This document shows, piece after piece, positions 7,762-17,343 of a stretch of DNA of 37,459 bases (position 1 is its first letter; each line of letters begins with the position of its first letter). A program made the translations under genes and the position numbers. This stretch comes from an uncultured Duganella sp. (GTDB taxonomy: Bacteria; Pseudomonadota; Gammaproteobacteria; Burkholderiales; Burkholderiaceae), in assembly GCA_946482335.1 (NCBI GenBank), contig CAMLRG010000028.1, positions 1-37,459 of the forward strand. The letters run 5' to 3'. A model generated the notes under the pieces. It was not told where the DNA came from. It worked only from the letters and a program-made list of their open reading frames with translations, and made no database searches.

Positions 7762-9918
7762 ATGAAGTTCATCAGAAGCATGCTTCAGAAAGCGGCGCCC
7801 CTAGCGGCTGCCGCGCTCGGGGCGGCCAGTATCGCGGCGCACCAGCCCGCCGCGGCGTATTCATGGGATAACGTCGCCATGGGCGGCGGCGGCTTCGTAT
7901 CGGCCGTGATCCCAGCCAAGTCGCAGAACGTGATGTATGCGCGCACCGACGTCGGCGGCGCATACCGCTGGGACGGCGCCAACGCGCGCTGGATTCCGCT
8001 GCTGGACTGGGTCTCGGACGAGCAGACCGGCTACCTGGGCGTGGAATCGCTGGCGGTCGATCCCAAGAACGCGGCCAATGTCTATCTGTACGTCGGCATC
8101 AGTTACTTCAATGGCGGCAAGTCCGCCATCCTGCGCTCGACCGATTACGGCGCCACGTTCTCCACCACGGACGTGACCAGCCAGTTCAAGGCGCACGGCA
8201 ATGGCATGGGGCGCCAGAATGGCGAACGCCTGGTGGTCGATCCCGGTTCCAGCAATGTGCTGTATGTCGGCACACGCGCCAACGGGCTGTTCAAGAGCAC
8301 CAATTCCGGCGCATCCTGGTCGCGGGTCAACGCGCTGAACGTGACCACGACGCCGAACGAAAACGGCATCAGCGTGGTGATGGCCGATCCGTCCAGCGTA
8401 TCGGGCGGCGTGGCCCAGCGCCTGTTCGTCGGCGTGTCGCGTTATGGTTCGGCGGGCGCCAACTTTTACCGCAGCGACAATGCGGGCGCTTCCTTCAGCG
8501 CGGTCTCCGGCAGCCCGTCCGGCCTGATGCCGCAGCGCGCCGCGTTCGACGGCGCCGGCAACCTGTACGTCACCTATGCCAATGGCGCCGGCCCGCACGG
8601 CAACCAGTCGGGCAGCGAACCGATGGACAGCGGCCAGGTGTGGAAGTACACGATTTCCAACGGGGCCTGGACCAACGTCACGCCGGCCGGCGTGAACCGC
8701 GCGTTCAGCGGCATCAGCATCGATCCGAACAATGCGCAGCGCCTGGTGGTTTCCACGGTCAACCAGTGGGCGCCGCAGGGCAGCACCCATGGCGACCGCG
8801 TGTACATTTCGACCAATGGCGGCGCCAGCTGGACCGACGTGATCGCGCGCGGCTTTGCCATGGATACCGGCGGCATCAGCTGGATCGCCGGCCATTCCAT
8901 CCATTGGGCCGGCACGGCGGTGATCGATCCATTCAACACCAAGAGCGTGTGGCTCACATCGGGCAACGGCGTGTTCAAGACCAGCGACATCGATGCCGCC
9001 ACCACCACCTGGACCTTCGTCACCAAGGGCCTGGAAGAAACCGTACCGCTGGGCGCTTACAGCATTACCGGCGGTCCGCTGCTGTCGGTGTTGGGCGACG
9101 TGGACGGCTTCCGCCATTACAACACGACCACCTACACCAACCCGATGCATTCGCCGGCCATGGGCACCACCACCGGCCTGGCGGTGGCCGACGCCAACAC
9201 CAACCTGGTGGCGCGCGCCGGCAACAAGCTGTACACCTCCGCCAACGGCGGCGTCAACTGGAGCCAGGCCACGATGAACGGCACCAAAGGGCAGCTGGCC
9301 CTGTCGGCCAGCGGCAATGCGCTGTTGCATAGCCCGGAGAATTCCGGCACCACGTACCGTTCCACCAATATGGGCGCGAGCTGGTCGGCGGTCGGCGGGT
9401 TGGGCGTGAACAATGCGCGCCCGGTGGCCGATCCTTCCAACGCCAGCAAGTTCTACGTGTACAACCCGGGTGACGGCAGCTTCATGATCAGCACCGATGC
9501 CGGCGCCTCGTTCTGGAAGTTCAATACCCTGGCGACCGGTGGTTCGGATGTGATCCGCGCCGCGCCCGGCCGCGAAGGCGATATCTGGGTGCCGCTGTAT
9601 GGCGGCGGCCTGGCGCGCACCACCAGTTCGGGTTGGCAGTTCAGCAACGTGGCCGGCGTCACGTATTGCGCGGCCGTCGGCTTTGGCAAGGCGGCGGCCG
9701 GCGCGACCTATCCGACCGTCTTCATCTGGGGCACGGTGGGCGGCGTACGCGGCCTGTTCCGTTCCACCGATGCCGGCGCTTCCTGGACCCGCATCAATGA
9801 CAACGCGCACCAGTACGGCGGACCGGGCAACGGCCGCTTCGTGGTGGGCGACATGAACACCTTCGGCGTGGTGTACATGAGTACCGCGGGCAGGGGACTG
9901 GTCGTCGGAAGGCCGTAA
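7762..9918 (+). CDS. GH74 family xyloglucanase, secreted
   Basis: The 718-residue protein has a strong ribosome binding site (AAAGGAGG) and a Sec signal peptide ending near AAA-YSW (about residue 33). It shows the GH74 two seven-bladed propeller layout with repeated Asp-box motifs (STNSGASW, STNGGASW, STDAGASF, STDAGASW). The two GH74 catalytic Asp residues are visible: the one in ARTDVGGAYRW (D63) and the one in LGDVDGF (about D446). GH74 enzymes are inverting endo-beta-1,4-glucanases specific for xyloglucan. Unlike the other three GH74 proteins in this window it has no lipobox, so it should be free in the periplasm or exported further. It heads the main glycosidase gene run and lies 127 bases before the GH97 gene. 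Confidence 0.93.
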   Translation: MKFIRSMLQKAAPLAAAALGAASIAAHQPAAAYSWDNVAMGGGGFVSAVIPAKSQNVMYARTDVGGAYRWDGANARWIPLLDWVSDEQTGYLGVESLAVDPKNAANVYLYVGISYFNGGKSAILRSTDYGATFSTTDVTSQFKAHGNGMGRQNGERLVVDPGSSNVLYVGTRANGLFKSTNSGASWSRVNALNVTTTPNENGISVVMADPSSVSGGVAQRLFVGVSRYGSAGANFYRSDNAGASFSAVSGSPSGLMPQRAAFDGAGNLYVTYANGAGPHGNQSGSEPMDSGQVWKYTISNGAWTNVTPAGVNRAFSGISIDPNNAQRLVVSTVNQWAPQGSTHGDRVYISTNGGASWTDVIARGFAMDTGGISWIAGHSIHWAGTAVIDPFNTKSVWLTSGNGVFKTSDIDAATTTWTFVTKGLEETVPLGAYSITGGPLLSVLGDVDGFRHYNTTTYTNPMHSPAMGTTTGLAVADANTNLVARAGNKLYTSANGGVNWSQATMNGTKGQLALSASGNALLHSPENSGTTYRSTNMGASWSAVGGLGVNNARPVADPSNASKFYVYNPGDGSFMISTDAGASFWKFNTLATGGSDVIRAAPGREGDIWVPLYGGGLARTTSSGWQFSNVAGVTYCAAVGFGKAAAGATYPTVFIWGTVGGVRGLFRSTDAGASWTRINDNAHQYGGPGNGRFVVGDMNTFGVVYMSTAGRGLVVGRP

Positions 9919-10045
9919 GCCGGCACAGAGGGACCGCGCGGGCGGCTTGTGGAATTTCGTTGCCCGCGCTGGCGGTTTTTGGAATTGTCTGGCAGGTGCG
10001 CGCGGCCCCAGAATCGCCGGCATGAACCAACCACATGGAGTATTC

Positions 10046-12082
10046 ATGCAAGCATTCCGCAACGCCGCAGCATCCCTGCTGGCGCTGGCTGCCGCCACTT
10101 CGGCGCAAGCGCAGCCGACCTACAAGGTGGTGTCGCCCGACCAGCGCACCACCTTGGAACTGATTGCCCGCGACGGCAAGCTGGCCTATACCGTCACGCG
10201 CGACGGCGCCACCGTGATCGCCGCCTCGCCGCTGGGCCTGCAAACCAGCCTGGGGGCGCTGGACGGCAACACGCTGCAGGTGGCCGGCATGGAACGCAAG
10301 AGCGTCAACGAAGTCTATGTCCCCGTCGTCGGCAAGGCGTCCAAGGTTGCCGACCATTACAACCAGATCGAATTGCAGCTGGCGGGCAAGAATGTCCCCG
10401 TGAAGGTCAAGCTGCTGGCCCGCGCTTACGATGGCGGCGTGGCGTTCCGTTATGTACTGCCGCAACAGCCGCAGGCCAAAGCGTTCGACATCATGGGCGA
10501 GGCAACCGGCTTCCATTTCCCGGCCGACTACAAGTGCTGGGGCTTCAACCCTGGGCGTTACGAGAATTCCCATGAAGGCGAATTCGATCCGGTGCCGGCT
10601 TCGGTGATCCGTCCGGCCCACCTGTTCGACGCGCCGCTGGTGTGCAAGACCGGCGTGAAGCAAACCACGCTGGCCATTGCCGAATCGGATAAGCGCGACT
10701 ATGCCGGCGCCTACTATACGGGGCGCGGCGAAGGCGGCCCCGGCGTGCAGGTGCAGTTGTCGCCGCGCCTGCAGGAGGACCAGGAACGCCCGTGGCTGCG
10801 GCCGGCGGTGCATGTCGCGCTGGCCGAACGCGCGACCGCCACGCCGTGGCGCGTGGTGATGCTGGCCGACTCGCCGGCGCAGCTGGCCTCGTCCAGCCTG
10901 GTCGCCACCCTGGCCAGCCCGTCCGCCATTGGCGACACCAGCTGGATCAAGCCCGGCAAGGCTGCCTGGGACTGGTGGAACGGCTGGGCGGTCGACATCC
11001 CCAACGCTGGCGTGAATACGGAAACCTACCGCGCCTACATCGACTTCGCCGCGTCGATGGGCCTCGAATACATCCTGATCGACGAGGGCTGGTATGAGGG
11101 CAGCGCGGAAGTGCCTTCACCGGCCAACGTGCTGCGCCCGGTCGCGCAGATGGACATGCCGGCCATCATTGCTTATGCACGCCAGAAGGGCATCGGCGTC
11201 TGGGTGTGGCTGCAGTGGAAGCAGCTGGACCGCCAGATGGACGAAGCCCTGGCGCTGTACCAGTCGTGGGGCATCAAGGGCATCAAGGTCGACTTCATGG
11301 ACCGCAATGACCAGGACATGGTGGCCTACTACCACAAGCTGCTGGGCAAGGCTGCCCAGCATCGCCTGATGGTGAACCTGCATGGCGCCTATCCGCCGGA
11401 CGGCCTGGCGCGCACCTATCCCAACTACGTGACGCAGGAAGGCGTGATGGGCGCCGAGTACAACAAGTGGAGCAAACGCGTCACCGCCACCCACAATGTC
11501 ACGCTGCCGTTCACGCGCATGCTGCTGGGCCCGATCGACTACACGCCGGGCGGTTTCCGTTCGGTGGAGCAGGCCCGCTTCGCCTCGCAGGTACGCTCCA
11601 CCAAGCCGTTCGTGCAGACCACGCGCGGCCAGGCGGTGGCCATGTACGTGGTGTACGACTCGCCGGTGGCGATGGTGGCCGACAGCCCGGACGCGTACAA
11701 GAATGCCGACGGCAGCTGGGCCGATGGCGCGGCCTTCATCGGCAAGGTGCCCACCACCTGGGACGAGACGCGCGTGCTGGAAGGCGATATCGGCCAGTAC
11801 ATCGTGACGGCCCGCCGCAAAGGCGACCGCTGGTATATCGGCGCGATGACCAATGAAAGCGCACGCAAAGTGGATCTGGCGCTGTCGTTCGCCGAGCGCG
11901 GCGTGACGTACCGCGCGGAGATCCTGCAGGACGGCGCCGAGCCGACCCGCCTGGCGGCAAGCCAGGCGAAGGTGACGGCAAAAGACCGCGTCAAGCTGTC
12001 GCTGGCCGGATCCGGCGGCGCCGTCGTGGTGCTGACGCCGGTGGCCGGCAAGGATGGCGCTCTGGCGCAAGCGGGGAAATAG
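10046..12082 (+). CDS. GH97 family glycosidase, probable retaining alpha-galactosidase
   Basis: The start at 10046 has GGAG five bases upstream and yields a signal peptide (MQAFRNAAASLLALAAATS, cleavage near AQA-QP); in-frame ATGs at 10022 or earlier would extend it without support. The 678-residue protein has the N-terminal beta-sandwich, central TIM barrel (AWDWWNGWAVD, YILIDEGWY, WVWLQWKQ) and C-terminal beta domain of GH97. Asp in GIKVDFMDR (D416) occupies the nucleophile position of the retaining alpha-galactosidase branch (Asp415 in Bacteroides BtGH97b), and Glu in TQEGVMG (about E465) fits the acid/base. The inverting SusB branch lacks this Asp. It would remove alpha-galactose in the periplasm. 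The downstream GH74 lipoprotein gene begins only three bases after its stop, so the two are co-transcribed. Confidence 0.9.
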   Translation: MQAFRNAAASLLALAAATSAQAQPTYKVVSPDQRTTLELIARDGKLAYTVTRDGATVIAASPLGLQTSLGALDGNTLQVAGMERKSVNEVYVPVVGKASKVADHYNQIELQLAGKNVPVKVKLLARAYDGGVAFRYVLPQQPQAKAFDIMGEATGFHFPADYKCWGFNPGRYENSHEGEFDPVPASVIRPAHLFDAPLVCKTGVKQTTLAIAESDKRDYAGAYYTGRGEGGPGVQVQLSPRLQEDQERPWLRPAVHVALAERATATPWRVVMLADSPAQLASSSLVATLASPSAIGDTSWIKPGKAAWDWWNGWAVDIPNAGVNTETYRAYIDFAASMGLEYILIDEGWYEGSAEVPSPANVLRPVAQMDMPAIIAYARQKGIGVWVWLQWKQLDRQMDEALALYQSWGIKGIKVDFMDRNDQDMVAYYHKLLGKAAQHRLMVNLHGAYPPDGLARTYPNYVTQEGVMGAEYNKWSKRVTATHNVTLPFTRMLLGPIDYTPGGFRSVEQARFASQVRSTKPFVQTTRGQAVAMYVVYDSPVAMVADSPDAYKNADGSWADGAAFIGKVPTTWDETRVLEGDIGQYIVTARRKGDRWYIGAMTNESARKVDLALSFAERGVTYRAEILQDGAEPTRLAASQAKVTAKDRVKLSLAGSGGAVVVLTPVAGKDGALAQAGK

Positions 12083-12085
12083 ATC

Positions 12086-14428
12086 ATGAAACACACACAC
12101 GTATTTGCATTGGCCGCGATCGCGGCAAGCCTGCTGGCCGCTTGCGGCGGCGGTGGCGGCGGCAGCAGCGGTGCCGGCGCCGGAACCGGCACCGCGGTGG
12201 TGCAGCCGCCGGCGCCGGTGACTCCCGTCCAGCCGCCAGAGACGCAGGCAGCCGCGCCAACCAAATGGGCGAGCGTGAAGTTTGGCGGCGGCGGTTACGT
12301 CACCGGCCTGGTCTATCATCCGACCTCGGCCAACCTGCTGTATGCCAGGACCGATATCGGCGGCGCCTACCGCTGGAACCAGGCGTCCCAATCCTGGACC
12401 CCGATCACCGACGGCCTGGGTTTCGGTGCGGCCGAGAGCCGCTTCCACGGCATCGAAAGCATCGCCCTCGACCCGAACAACGACCAGCTGGTCTACATGG
12501 CCACCGGCATGTACACGTTCGAAGGCAATGGCCGCCTGTATATGTCGAATGACCGCGGCAACACCTGGACCCACGTCGACCTGCCATTCCCCCTGGGCGG
12601 CAACAATCCGGGCCGCGCCATGGGCGAGCGCCTGATGGTCGACCCCAACAAGCCGTCGACCCTGTTCTTCGGCTCGCGCACGGCCGGCCTGTGGAAGAGC
12701 GCGGATTCCGGCAAGAGCTGGGCACAAGTGACCTCGCTGTCGTCGGCCAAGATGACGTCGGACCAGATCAGTGCCGCCAGCGGCGGCATGGGCGTGGAAC
12801 TGGTGGTGTACGACACCGGGACCAAGGGCAGCGGCAGCGCCACCCAGACCATCTACACCGCCGTCGCGCCGGACTACGCTGCGGTGGCCGGCCTGTCCGC
12901 GAACATGTACAAATCCACCGATGGCGGCGCCACCTGGAGCGCGGTCGCGACGCCGGTCTCGGGCTATCACATCCCGCACATGGTACGTGCCGCCGACGGC
13001 ATGTTCTACGTGGTGTTCACCAAGGATGCCGGTCCGGGTGCCGGCGGTCCCGGCCGCCTGTACAAGTTCGACGGCAGCAACTGGACCTTGCTCAAGAGCG
13101 TAGACCCGCTCAACGGCACCAACTTCGGCCTGGGCGGCGTGTCCGTCCAAGGCAGCGGCGCCACGACCCGCATCGCACTGGGCGTGACCAACTCCTGGGG
13201 CAACTGGAACGGCCAGCAGATCGTCCAGCTGTCGGACGACGCCGGCAAGACCTGGCGCGAAATCGCAGCGACGATGCCGGGTGAAGTCGCATCGGGCTGG
13301 GTTGACGATGTCGAGATCGACCCGGCCAACCGGGACCACATCCTGCATGTGCACGGCGGCGGCATCGTTGAGACCAGCAACGCCTCCTCGGCCACGCCGA
13401 GCTGGAAGGGCAGCATCGCCGGCATCGAGGAGATCGCCGTGCTGGCCATCGCCACACCGCCGGCCGGCGCGCCTTACCTCCTGGTCAATAGTGCAGGCGA
13501 CGTCGGAACCTGGGTCCATACGGATGTCACGGCCACCCCGACCCTGAACCCCGGCCTGGGCTGGAGCAATGCCTACTCCGCCGACATGGCGTGGTCCGAC
13601 CCGCTCTATATCGCCGGCATCGGTTCGGTCAGCTCGACCAACACCGGCACCGGCTTCTGGTCGGGCGATGGCGGCAAGACCTGGGCGCGCTTTGCCACGC
13701 TGCCCGTTGGCGGCGCGCAAAACACGAGCAGCGAATCGAGCATCGTCGTCACCGCGCGCAACAACGCCGTCTGGGCGCCACCCAACGCGGTGCCGTCGTA
13801 TACGACGAACAATGGCGCCAGCTGGACTGCCACCAACCTGCCGCCGCTGCCAAGCGTCGCGCCGGGCTGGAACCGCGGCTACCGGCTGGTGGCGGACCGC
13901 AAGAACCCGAACAAGGTGTATGCCTACGATTCGGGCGGCGCATCGTGGGCCACGCAGGGCAAGGTCTACGTCTCCACGGACGGCGGCCACAACTTCACCC
14001 TGAGCCAGGGCTCGATGACGGCCAGCCTGGCGCCCAACGCCTGGTGGAATACCACGATCGCGGTCAACCCCAACGCCGAGGGCGACCTCTGGCTGGCCGA
14101 CGGTAAAGCCGTGTACCACTCGCTCGATTCGGGCGCGACCTGGACCAAGCTCGCCAACTTCGCGCCTGGCGCCGGCACGCAGGGCGCCAGCATGATCGCG
14201 CTGGGCAAGGCGGCCAAAGGCGCCAAGTACTCGGCGGCGGTCTACGTGGTGGGCGTGGTGAACAACGTCTGGGGGATTTACCGCTCCGACGACGGCGGCG
14301 CCACCTGGTCGCGCTTTAACGACGACGCCCACCAGTACGGCGGCATCGGCGTGATGGCGGCCGACCAGAACACCTATGGCCGGATCTATTTCAGCGGCAC
14401 CGGCCGCGGCATGCTCTACACCGATTGA
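12086..14428 (+). CDS. GH74 family xyloglucanase-like lipoprotein (first of three)
   Basis: The 780-residue protein begins with a lipoprotein signal (MKHTHVFALAAIAASLLAAC, lipid Cys at C20) followed by a Gly-rich then Pro-rich linker to about residue 57. Two seven-bladed propellers with Asp boxes follow (STDGGATW, STDGGHNF, SDDGGATW). Catalytic Asp residues are kept: ARTDIGG (D90) and SAGDVGTW (about D472). The linker and absence of an inner-membrane retention Asp after the Cys suggest outer-membrane anchoring, possibly on the surface. It lies three bases after the GH97 stop and is the last gene of that transcript, since a hairpin follows. In place of the WWNQWSDTAHFW segment of the next paralogue it has a shorter stretch (ASWATQGKVYV). 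Function as xyloglucan hydrolase is well supported by family; fine specificity is open. Confidence 0.9.
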   Translation: MKHTHVFALAAIAASLLAACGGGGGGSSGAGAGTGTAVVQPPAPVTPVQPPETQAAAPTKWASVKFGGGGYVTGLVYHPTSANLLYARTDIGGAYRWNQASQSWTPITDGLGFGAAESRFHGIESIALDPNNDQLVYMATGMYTFEGNGRLYMSNDRGNTWTHVDLPFPLGGNNPGRAMGERLMVDPNKPSTLFFGSRTAGLWKSADSGKSWAQVTSLSSAKMTSDQISAASGGMGVELVVYDTGTKGSGSATQTIYTAVAPDYAAVAGLSANMYKSTDGGATWSAVATPVSGYHIPHMVRAADGMFYVVFTKDAGPGAGGPGRLYKFDGSNWTLLKSVDPLNGTNFGLGGVSVQGSGATTRIALGVTNSWGNWNGQQIVQLSDDAGKTWREIAATMPGEVASGWVDDVEIDPANRDHILHVHGGGIVETSNASSATPSWKGSIAGIEEIAVLAIATPPAGAPYLLVNSAGDVGTWVHTDVTATPTLNPGLGWSNAYSADMAWSDPLYIAGIGSVSSTNTGTGFWSGDGGKTWARFATLPVGGAQNTSSESSIVVTARNNAVWAPPNAVPSYTTNNGASWTATNLPPLPSVAPGWNRGYRLVADRKNPNKVYAYDSGGASWATQGKVYVSTDGGHNFTLSQGSMTASLAPNAWWNTTIAVNPNAEGDLWLADGKAVYHSLDSGATWTKLANFAPGAGTQGASMIALGKAAKGAKYSAAVYVVGVVNNVWGIYRSDDGGATWSRFNDDAHQYGGIGVMAADQNTYGRIYFSGTGRGMLYTD

Positions 14429-14452
14429 CCGTCCATCCGGCCTGATGGCCGC

Positions 14453-14485
14453 AGCGGCGCCGACATGGCGCCGCTCTTCTCATTT
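14453..14485 (+). terminator. Hairpin terminator after first GH74 lipoprotein gene
   Basis: AGCGGCGCC (14453-14461) and GGCGCCGCT (14467-14475) form a perfect nine-pair stem with a five-base loop, followed by the pyrimidine-rich CTTCTCATTT. The T run is imperfect, so termination may be partial. A second perfect ten-pair hairpin (CAGATGCGCC at 14492-14501, GGCGCATCTG at 14509-14518) follows directly. Confidence 0.6.
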
Positions 14486-14491
14486 CGCTAA

Positions 14492-14918
14492 CAGATGCGC
14501 CGCTTGCCGGCGCATCTGCATTTCCTGGCGCCGCGATGCCGGCCCAAAAATCCCCCTCCCACCGCACCGCAGGCGAATGGCTGTCACGCGGCGTCGCCAT
14601 CCCGCACAGCCTGGTGCGCTGGCCGGCGGCATGCCGGCGTTGCATCCAGCATATCGGCGTGGCCCGGCCGGCTGCTTCCCGCCGGCCGTGCCGTGGCTAA
14701 CACTAGCGCTCCGTAGTCTTCAATTTTCTGCAGAATGCTAGCGCTCAACACAAAATTTCTACTGGGAAATGTTTTCGCTCATTAATCTGGATCAAAAAAT
14801 CACCAATTGTCACAATCCGCGATCGGATGGATGGCATGGCAGTACAGCTGGGTGCCGGCGTTAGCAATATCGCCATACCAGCAATTCAAACCACTAGTCT
14901 ATTTTTCAAGGAGTACAG
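14492..14918 (+). promoter_or_regulatory. Control region of the second GH74 lipoprotein gene
   Basis: This gap has no convincing gene. After a ten-pair hairpin (14492-14518) it becomes AT-rich from about 14710. TAGCGCTCCGT lies at 14704-14714 and TAGCGCTCA at 14739-14747, 35 bases apart, with the palindrome TTCTGCAGAA (14726-14735) between them. Further on are ATCTGGATCAA (14785-14795), also found at 17405, and the palindrome ATTGTCACAAT (14806-14816). These look like operator sites of a LacI- or AraC-type regulator ahead of a promoter. The ribosome binding site is AAGGAG just before the 14919 start. Confidence 0.5.
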
Positions 14919-17279
14919 ATGAGAGCGCAATACAAGGGGAAGTATGACGTCAAGCGTGCAGTCCCGGTCCTGCTGGCCACCCTGGTCGCCGGCGTGCTGG
15001 CCGGCTGCGGCGGCGATTCCGGCAGTGAAAGTCCGGCGGTCAAAGCATCGGCCGCGCGCATGAAGCAAGGGGCAGGCCCGGCGGCCACCAGCTGGACCAG
15101 CGTGAAGTGGGGTGGCGGCGGCTACGTCACCGGCCTGGTTTACCACCCGGTCAACTCGAGCCTGCTGTACGCGCGCACCGACGTCGGCGGCATCTACCGC
15201 TGGAACGCGAGCAATTCCTCCTGGATTCCCCTGACCGACGGCCCGGGTTTCGGCGGCGGCGAAGGGCGCTACCATGGCGTGGAGAGCCTGGCGCTCGACC
15301 CCACCAACGACCAGAAGGTCTACATTACCACCGGCGATAGCGTCAGGGACGACGCCAATGGCCGCCTGTATATTTCCAGCGATCGCGGCAGCAGCTGGAC
15401 CTGGGTCAGCCTGCCGTTCCCGGTCGGGGGCAACGACAACGGCCGCGCCGTCGGCGAACGCCTGAAGCTCGATCCCACCAATCCGTCGACGATGTTCTAC
15501 GGCACGCGCACGGCCGGCCTGTGGAAGAGCACGGACTCGGGCCAGACCTGGAACCAGGTCACCGGGCTGTCGACCACCAAGATCGCCGGCTCCAGCAGCC
15601 CGATCGGCGTCCAGCACCTGATGTTCGACAACTCGAACGTCGGTGGCGGCGCCACGACCTGGATCATGTATGCCGCCATCGCCCCCGACTACGCCAACGC
15701 CGCGGGACTGACCTCGATCCTGTACAAGTCCGTCAACGGCGGTTTCTCGTGGGCTCCGGTCCAGGTGCCATCCACGGTGTCCGGCTTCTACGTCCCGCAC
15801 ATGGTGCGTGCCGCGGACGGCTATTATTATGTGGCGTTCAACCAGAACGGCGGCCAGGGCGCCAGCGGTCCCGGCTATGTCTACAAGTTCGGCGGCGTAG
15901 CCCACAACGAGACCTGGTCCCAGCTCAAAAGCTCCAGCTCCAACGGCATCGGCGGCCTGGCCGTCCACGGCTCCGGCCCGACCGCCCGTATCGCGGTGGG
16001 CATGACCGGCTGGAGCGACACCAGCAAGATCATCCAGGTGTCCGACGACAACGGCCTCAACTGGCGCGAAGTCGAGGCCGGCATGCCGCATACCGACATT
16101 GGCGCGAACGACTGCCTCGGCTGGGTCGAGGACGTCGAAATCGACCCGGCCAACCGCGACCGCATCATGCACATCCATGGCGGCGGCGTGTGCGAAACCA
16201 GCAACGCGTCCGCGTCCACGCCGACCTGGAGCAGCAAGGTCACCAACCTCGAAGAGACCGTGACCCTGGCCGTGGTCACGCCGCCCGCCGGCGCGTCGTA
16301 CAAGTTCATCAACAGCGGCGGCGACATCGGCACCTGGCTCCAGACGGACCTGGCGACGAAGCCGACCAAGGGCCCCTTGTCCTCCTGGAGCAACGGCAAC
16401 TCGGCTGACCTGGCGTGGTCCGATCCGCAATACATCGCCGCGGTCATGGCCGACAATGCCAACGGCCACACCGGCAAAGGCTACTGGACCGGCGACGGCG
16501 GCAATACCTGGGCAAGCTTCGCGGCCCTGCCGCCCAACGCCGCCGCCAGGGCGAGTGAGTTGAACAACATCGTCGTCCCCGCACGCAACAATGCGATCTG
16601 GGCGGTGCCCGATTCGGTACCGTACTACACCACCAACAGCGGCGCATCCTGGGCCGCCACCAACCTGCCTGCGCTCGCCCCGATCAATGGCGCGACCCGC
16701 AGCTACCGCCTGGCCGCGGACCGCAAGAATCCGAACAAGGTCTACGCCTACGATTCGGGCGGCGCATGGTGGAACCAGTGGTCGGACACGGCGCACTTCT
16801 GGTACTCGACCGATGGCGGCAAGACGTTCACCGAGCGCACTTCCTTCCCGGCCACCAGCCCGATGGTGACGAGCTTTGGCAATACCTCGATCGCGGTGAA
16901 CCCGAACGCGGAAGGCGACATCTGGCTGGCCGATGGCAATGCCGTGTACCACTCGGTCGATTCGGGTGCGACCTGGACCAAGTCGGCCGCCTTTGCATCG
17001 ATCTGGGGCAGCAACGCCTGGCCTGACGTACAGGGCGCCACCGTGGTAACCCTGGGCAAAGCGGCGGCCGGTTCGTCGTACTCCGCCGCGGTCTATGTGG
17101 TGGGCGTGGTCGGCGGCAAGTGGGGCGTGTGGCGTTCCGACGACGCCGGCGCCACCTGGTCGCGCTTCAACTCCGACGCGCACCAGTTCGGCGGCATCGG
17201 CGCGATGGCCGGCGACTGGAACACCTACGGGCGGATCTACGTCAACGGCGCCGGTCGCGGCCTGCTGTTTTCCAACTAA
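14919..17279 (+). CDS. GH74 family xyloglucanase-like lipoprotein (second of three)
   Basis: The 786-residue protein has a good ribosome binding site (AAGGAG) and a lipoprotein signal with lipobox VLAGC (lipid Cys C30), then a short linker and the two GH74 propellers. The catalytic Asp pair is present in ARTDVGG (D88) and SGGDIGTW (about D469). Asp boxes include SSDRGSSW, STDSGQTW, STDGGKTF and SDDAGATW. It shares the WWNQWSDTAHFWYSTDGG segment with the next paralogue and long stretches of nearly identical DNA with both neighbours, indicating tandem duplication. It has its own control region with TAGCGCT motifs and its own terminator, so unlike the previous copy it appears to be a single-gene unit. 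Likely an outer-membrane enzyme acting on xyloglucan polymer or large fragments. Confidence 0.9.
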   Translation: MRAQYKGKYDVKRAVPVLLATLVAGVLAGCGGDSGSESPAVKASAARMKQGAGPAATSWTSVKWGGGGYVTGLVYHPVNSSLLYARTDVGGIYRWNASNSSWIPLTDGPGFGGGEGRYHGVESLALDPTNDQKVYITTGDSVRDDANGRLYISSDRGSSWTWVSLPFPVGGNDNGRAVGERLKLDPTNPSTMFYGTRTAGLWKSTDSGQTWNQVTGLSTTKIAGSSSPIGVQHLMFDNSNVGGGATTWIMYAAIAPDYANAAGLTSILYKSVNGGFSWAPVQVPSTVSGFYVPHMVRAADGYYYVAFNQNGGQGASGPGYVYKFGGVAHNETWSQLKSSSSNGIGGLAVHGSGPTARIAVGMTGWSDTSKIIQVSDDNGLNWREVEAGMPHTDIGANDCLGWVEDVEIDPANRDRIMHIHGGGVCETSNASASTPTWSSKVTNLEETVTLAVVTPPAGASYKFINSGGDIGTWLQTDLATKPTKGPLSSWSNGNSADLAWSDPQYIAAVMADNANGHTGKGYWTGDGGNTWASFAALPPNAAARASELNNIVVPARNNAIWAVPDSVPYYTTNSGASWAATNLPALAPINGATRSYRLAADRKNPNKVYAYDSGGAWWNQWSDTAHFWYSTDGGKTFTERTSFPATSPMVTSFGNTSIAVNPNAEGDIWLADGNAVYHSVDSGATWTKSAAFASIWGSNAWPDVQGATVVTLGKAAAGSSYSAAVYVVGVVGGKWGVWRSDDAGATWSRFNSDAHQFGGIGAMAGDWNTYGRIYVNGAGRGLLFSN

Positions 17280-17307
17280 GCAGTCGCCCGCTGCACATTA
17301 GTTGACG

Positions 17308-17332
17308 AACGGAGGCCATGCGCCTCCGTTTT
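17308..17332 (+). terminator. Intrinsic terminator after second GH74 lipoprotein gene
   Basis: AACGGAGGC (17308-17316) pairs with GCCTCCGTT (17322-17330) around CATGC, and the stem runs into TTTTA. Nearly the same stem is reused after the PEP-CTERM gene (20720-20745). Confidence 0.75.
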
Positions 17333-17343
17333 ATCAGCACGTA

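Noticed and set aside
11117..14332. Very long open frame (over 1000 codons) on the minus strand opposite GH97 and GH74
   Set aside because: It is antisense to two clear enzymes, has low-complexity Arg/Gly/Ala/Val-rich composition and no domain; GC-rich codon bias removes stops in this frame. Similar antisense frames at 2018-4663, 7861-10098, 14886-17183, 17671-19944 and 32400-34511 were rejected for the same reason.
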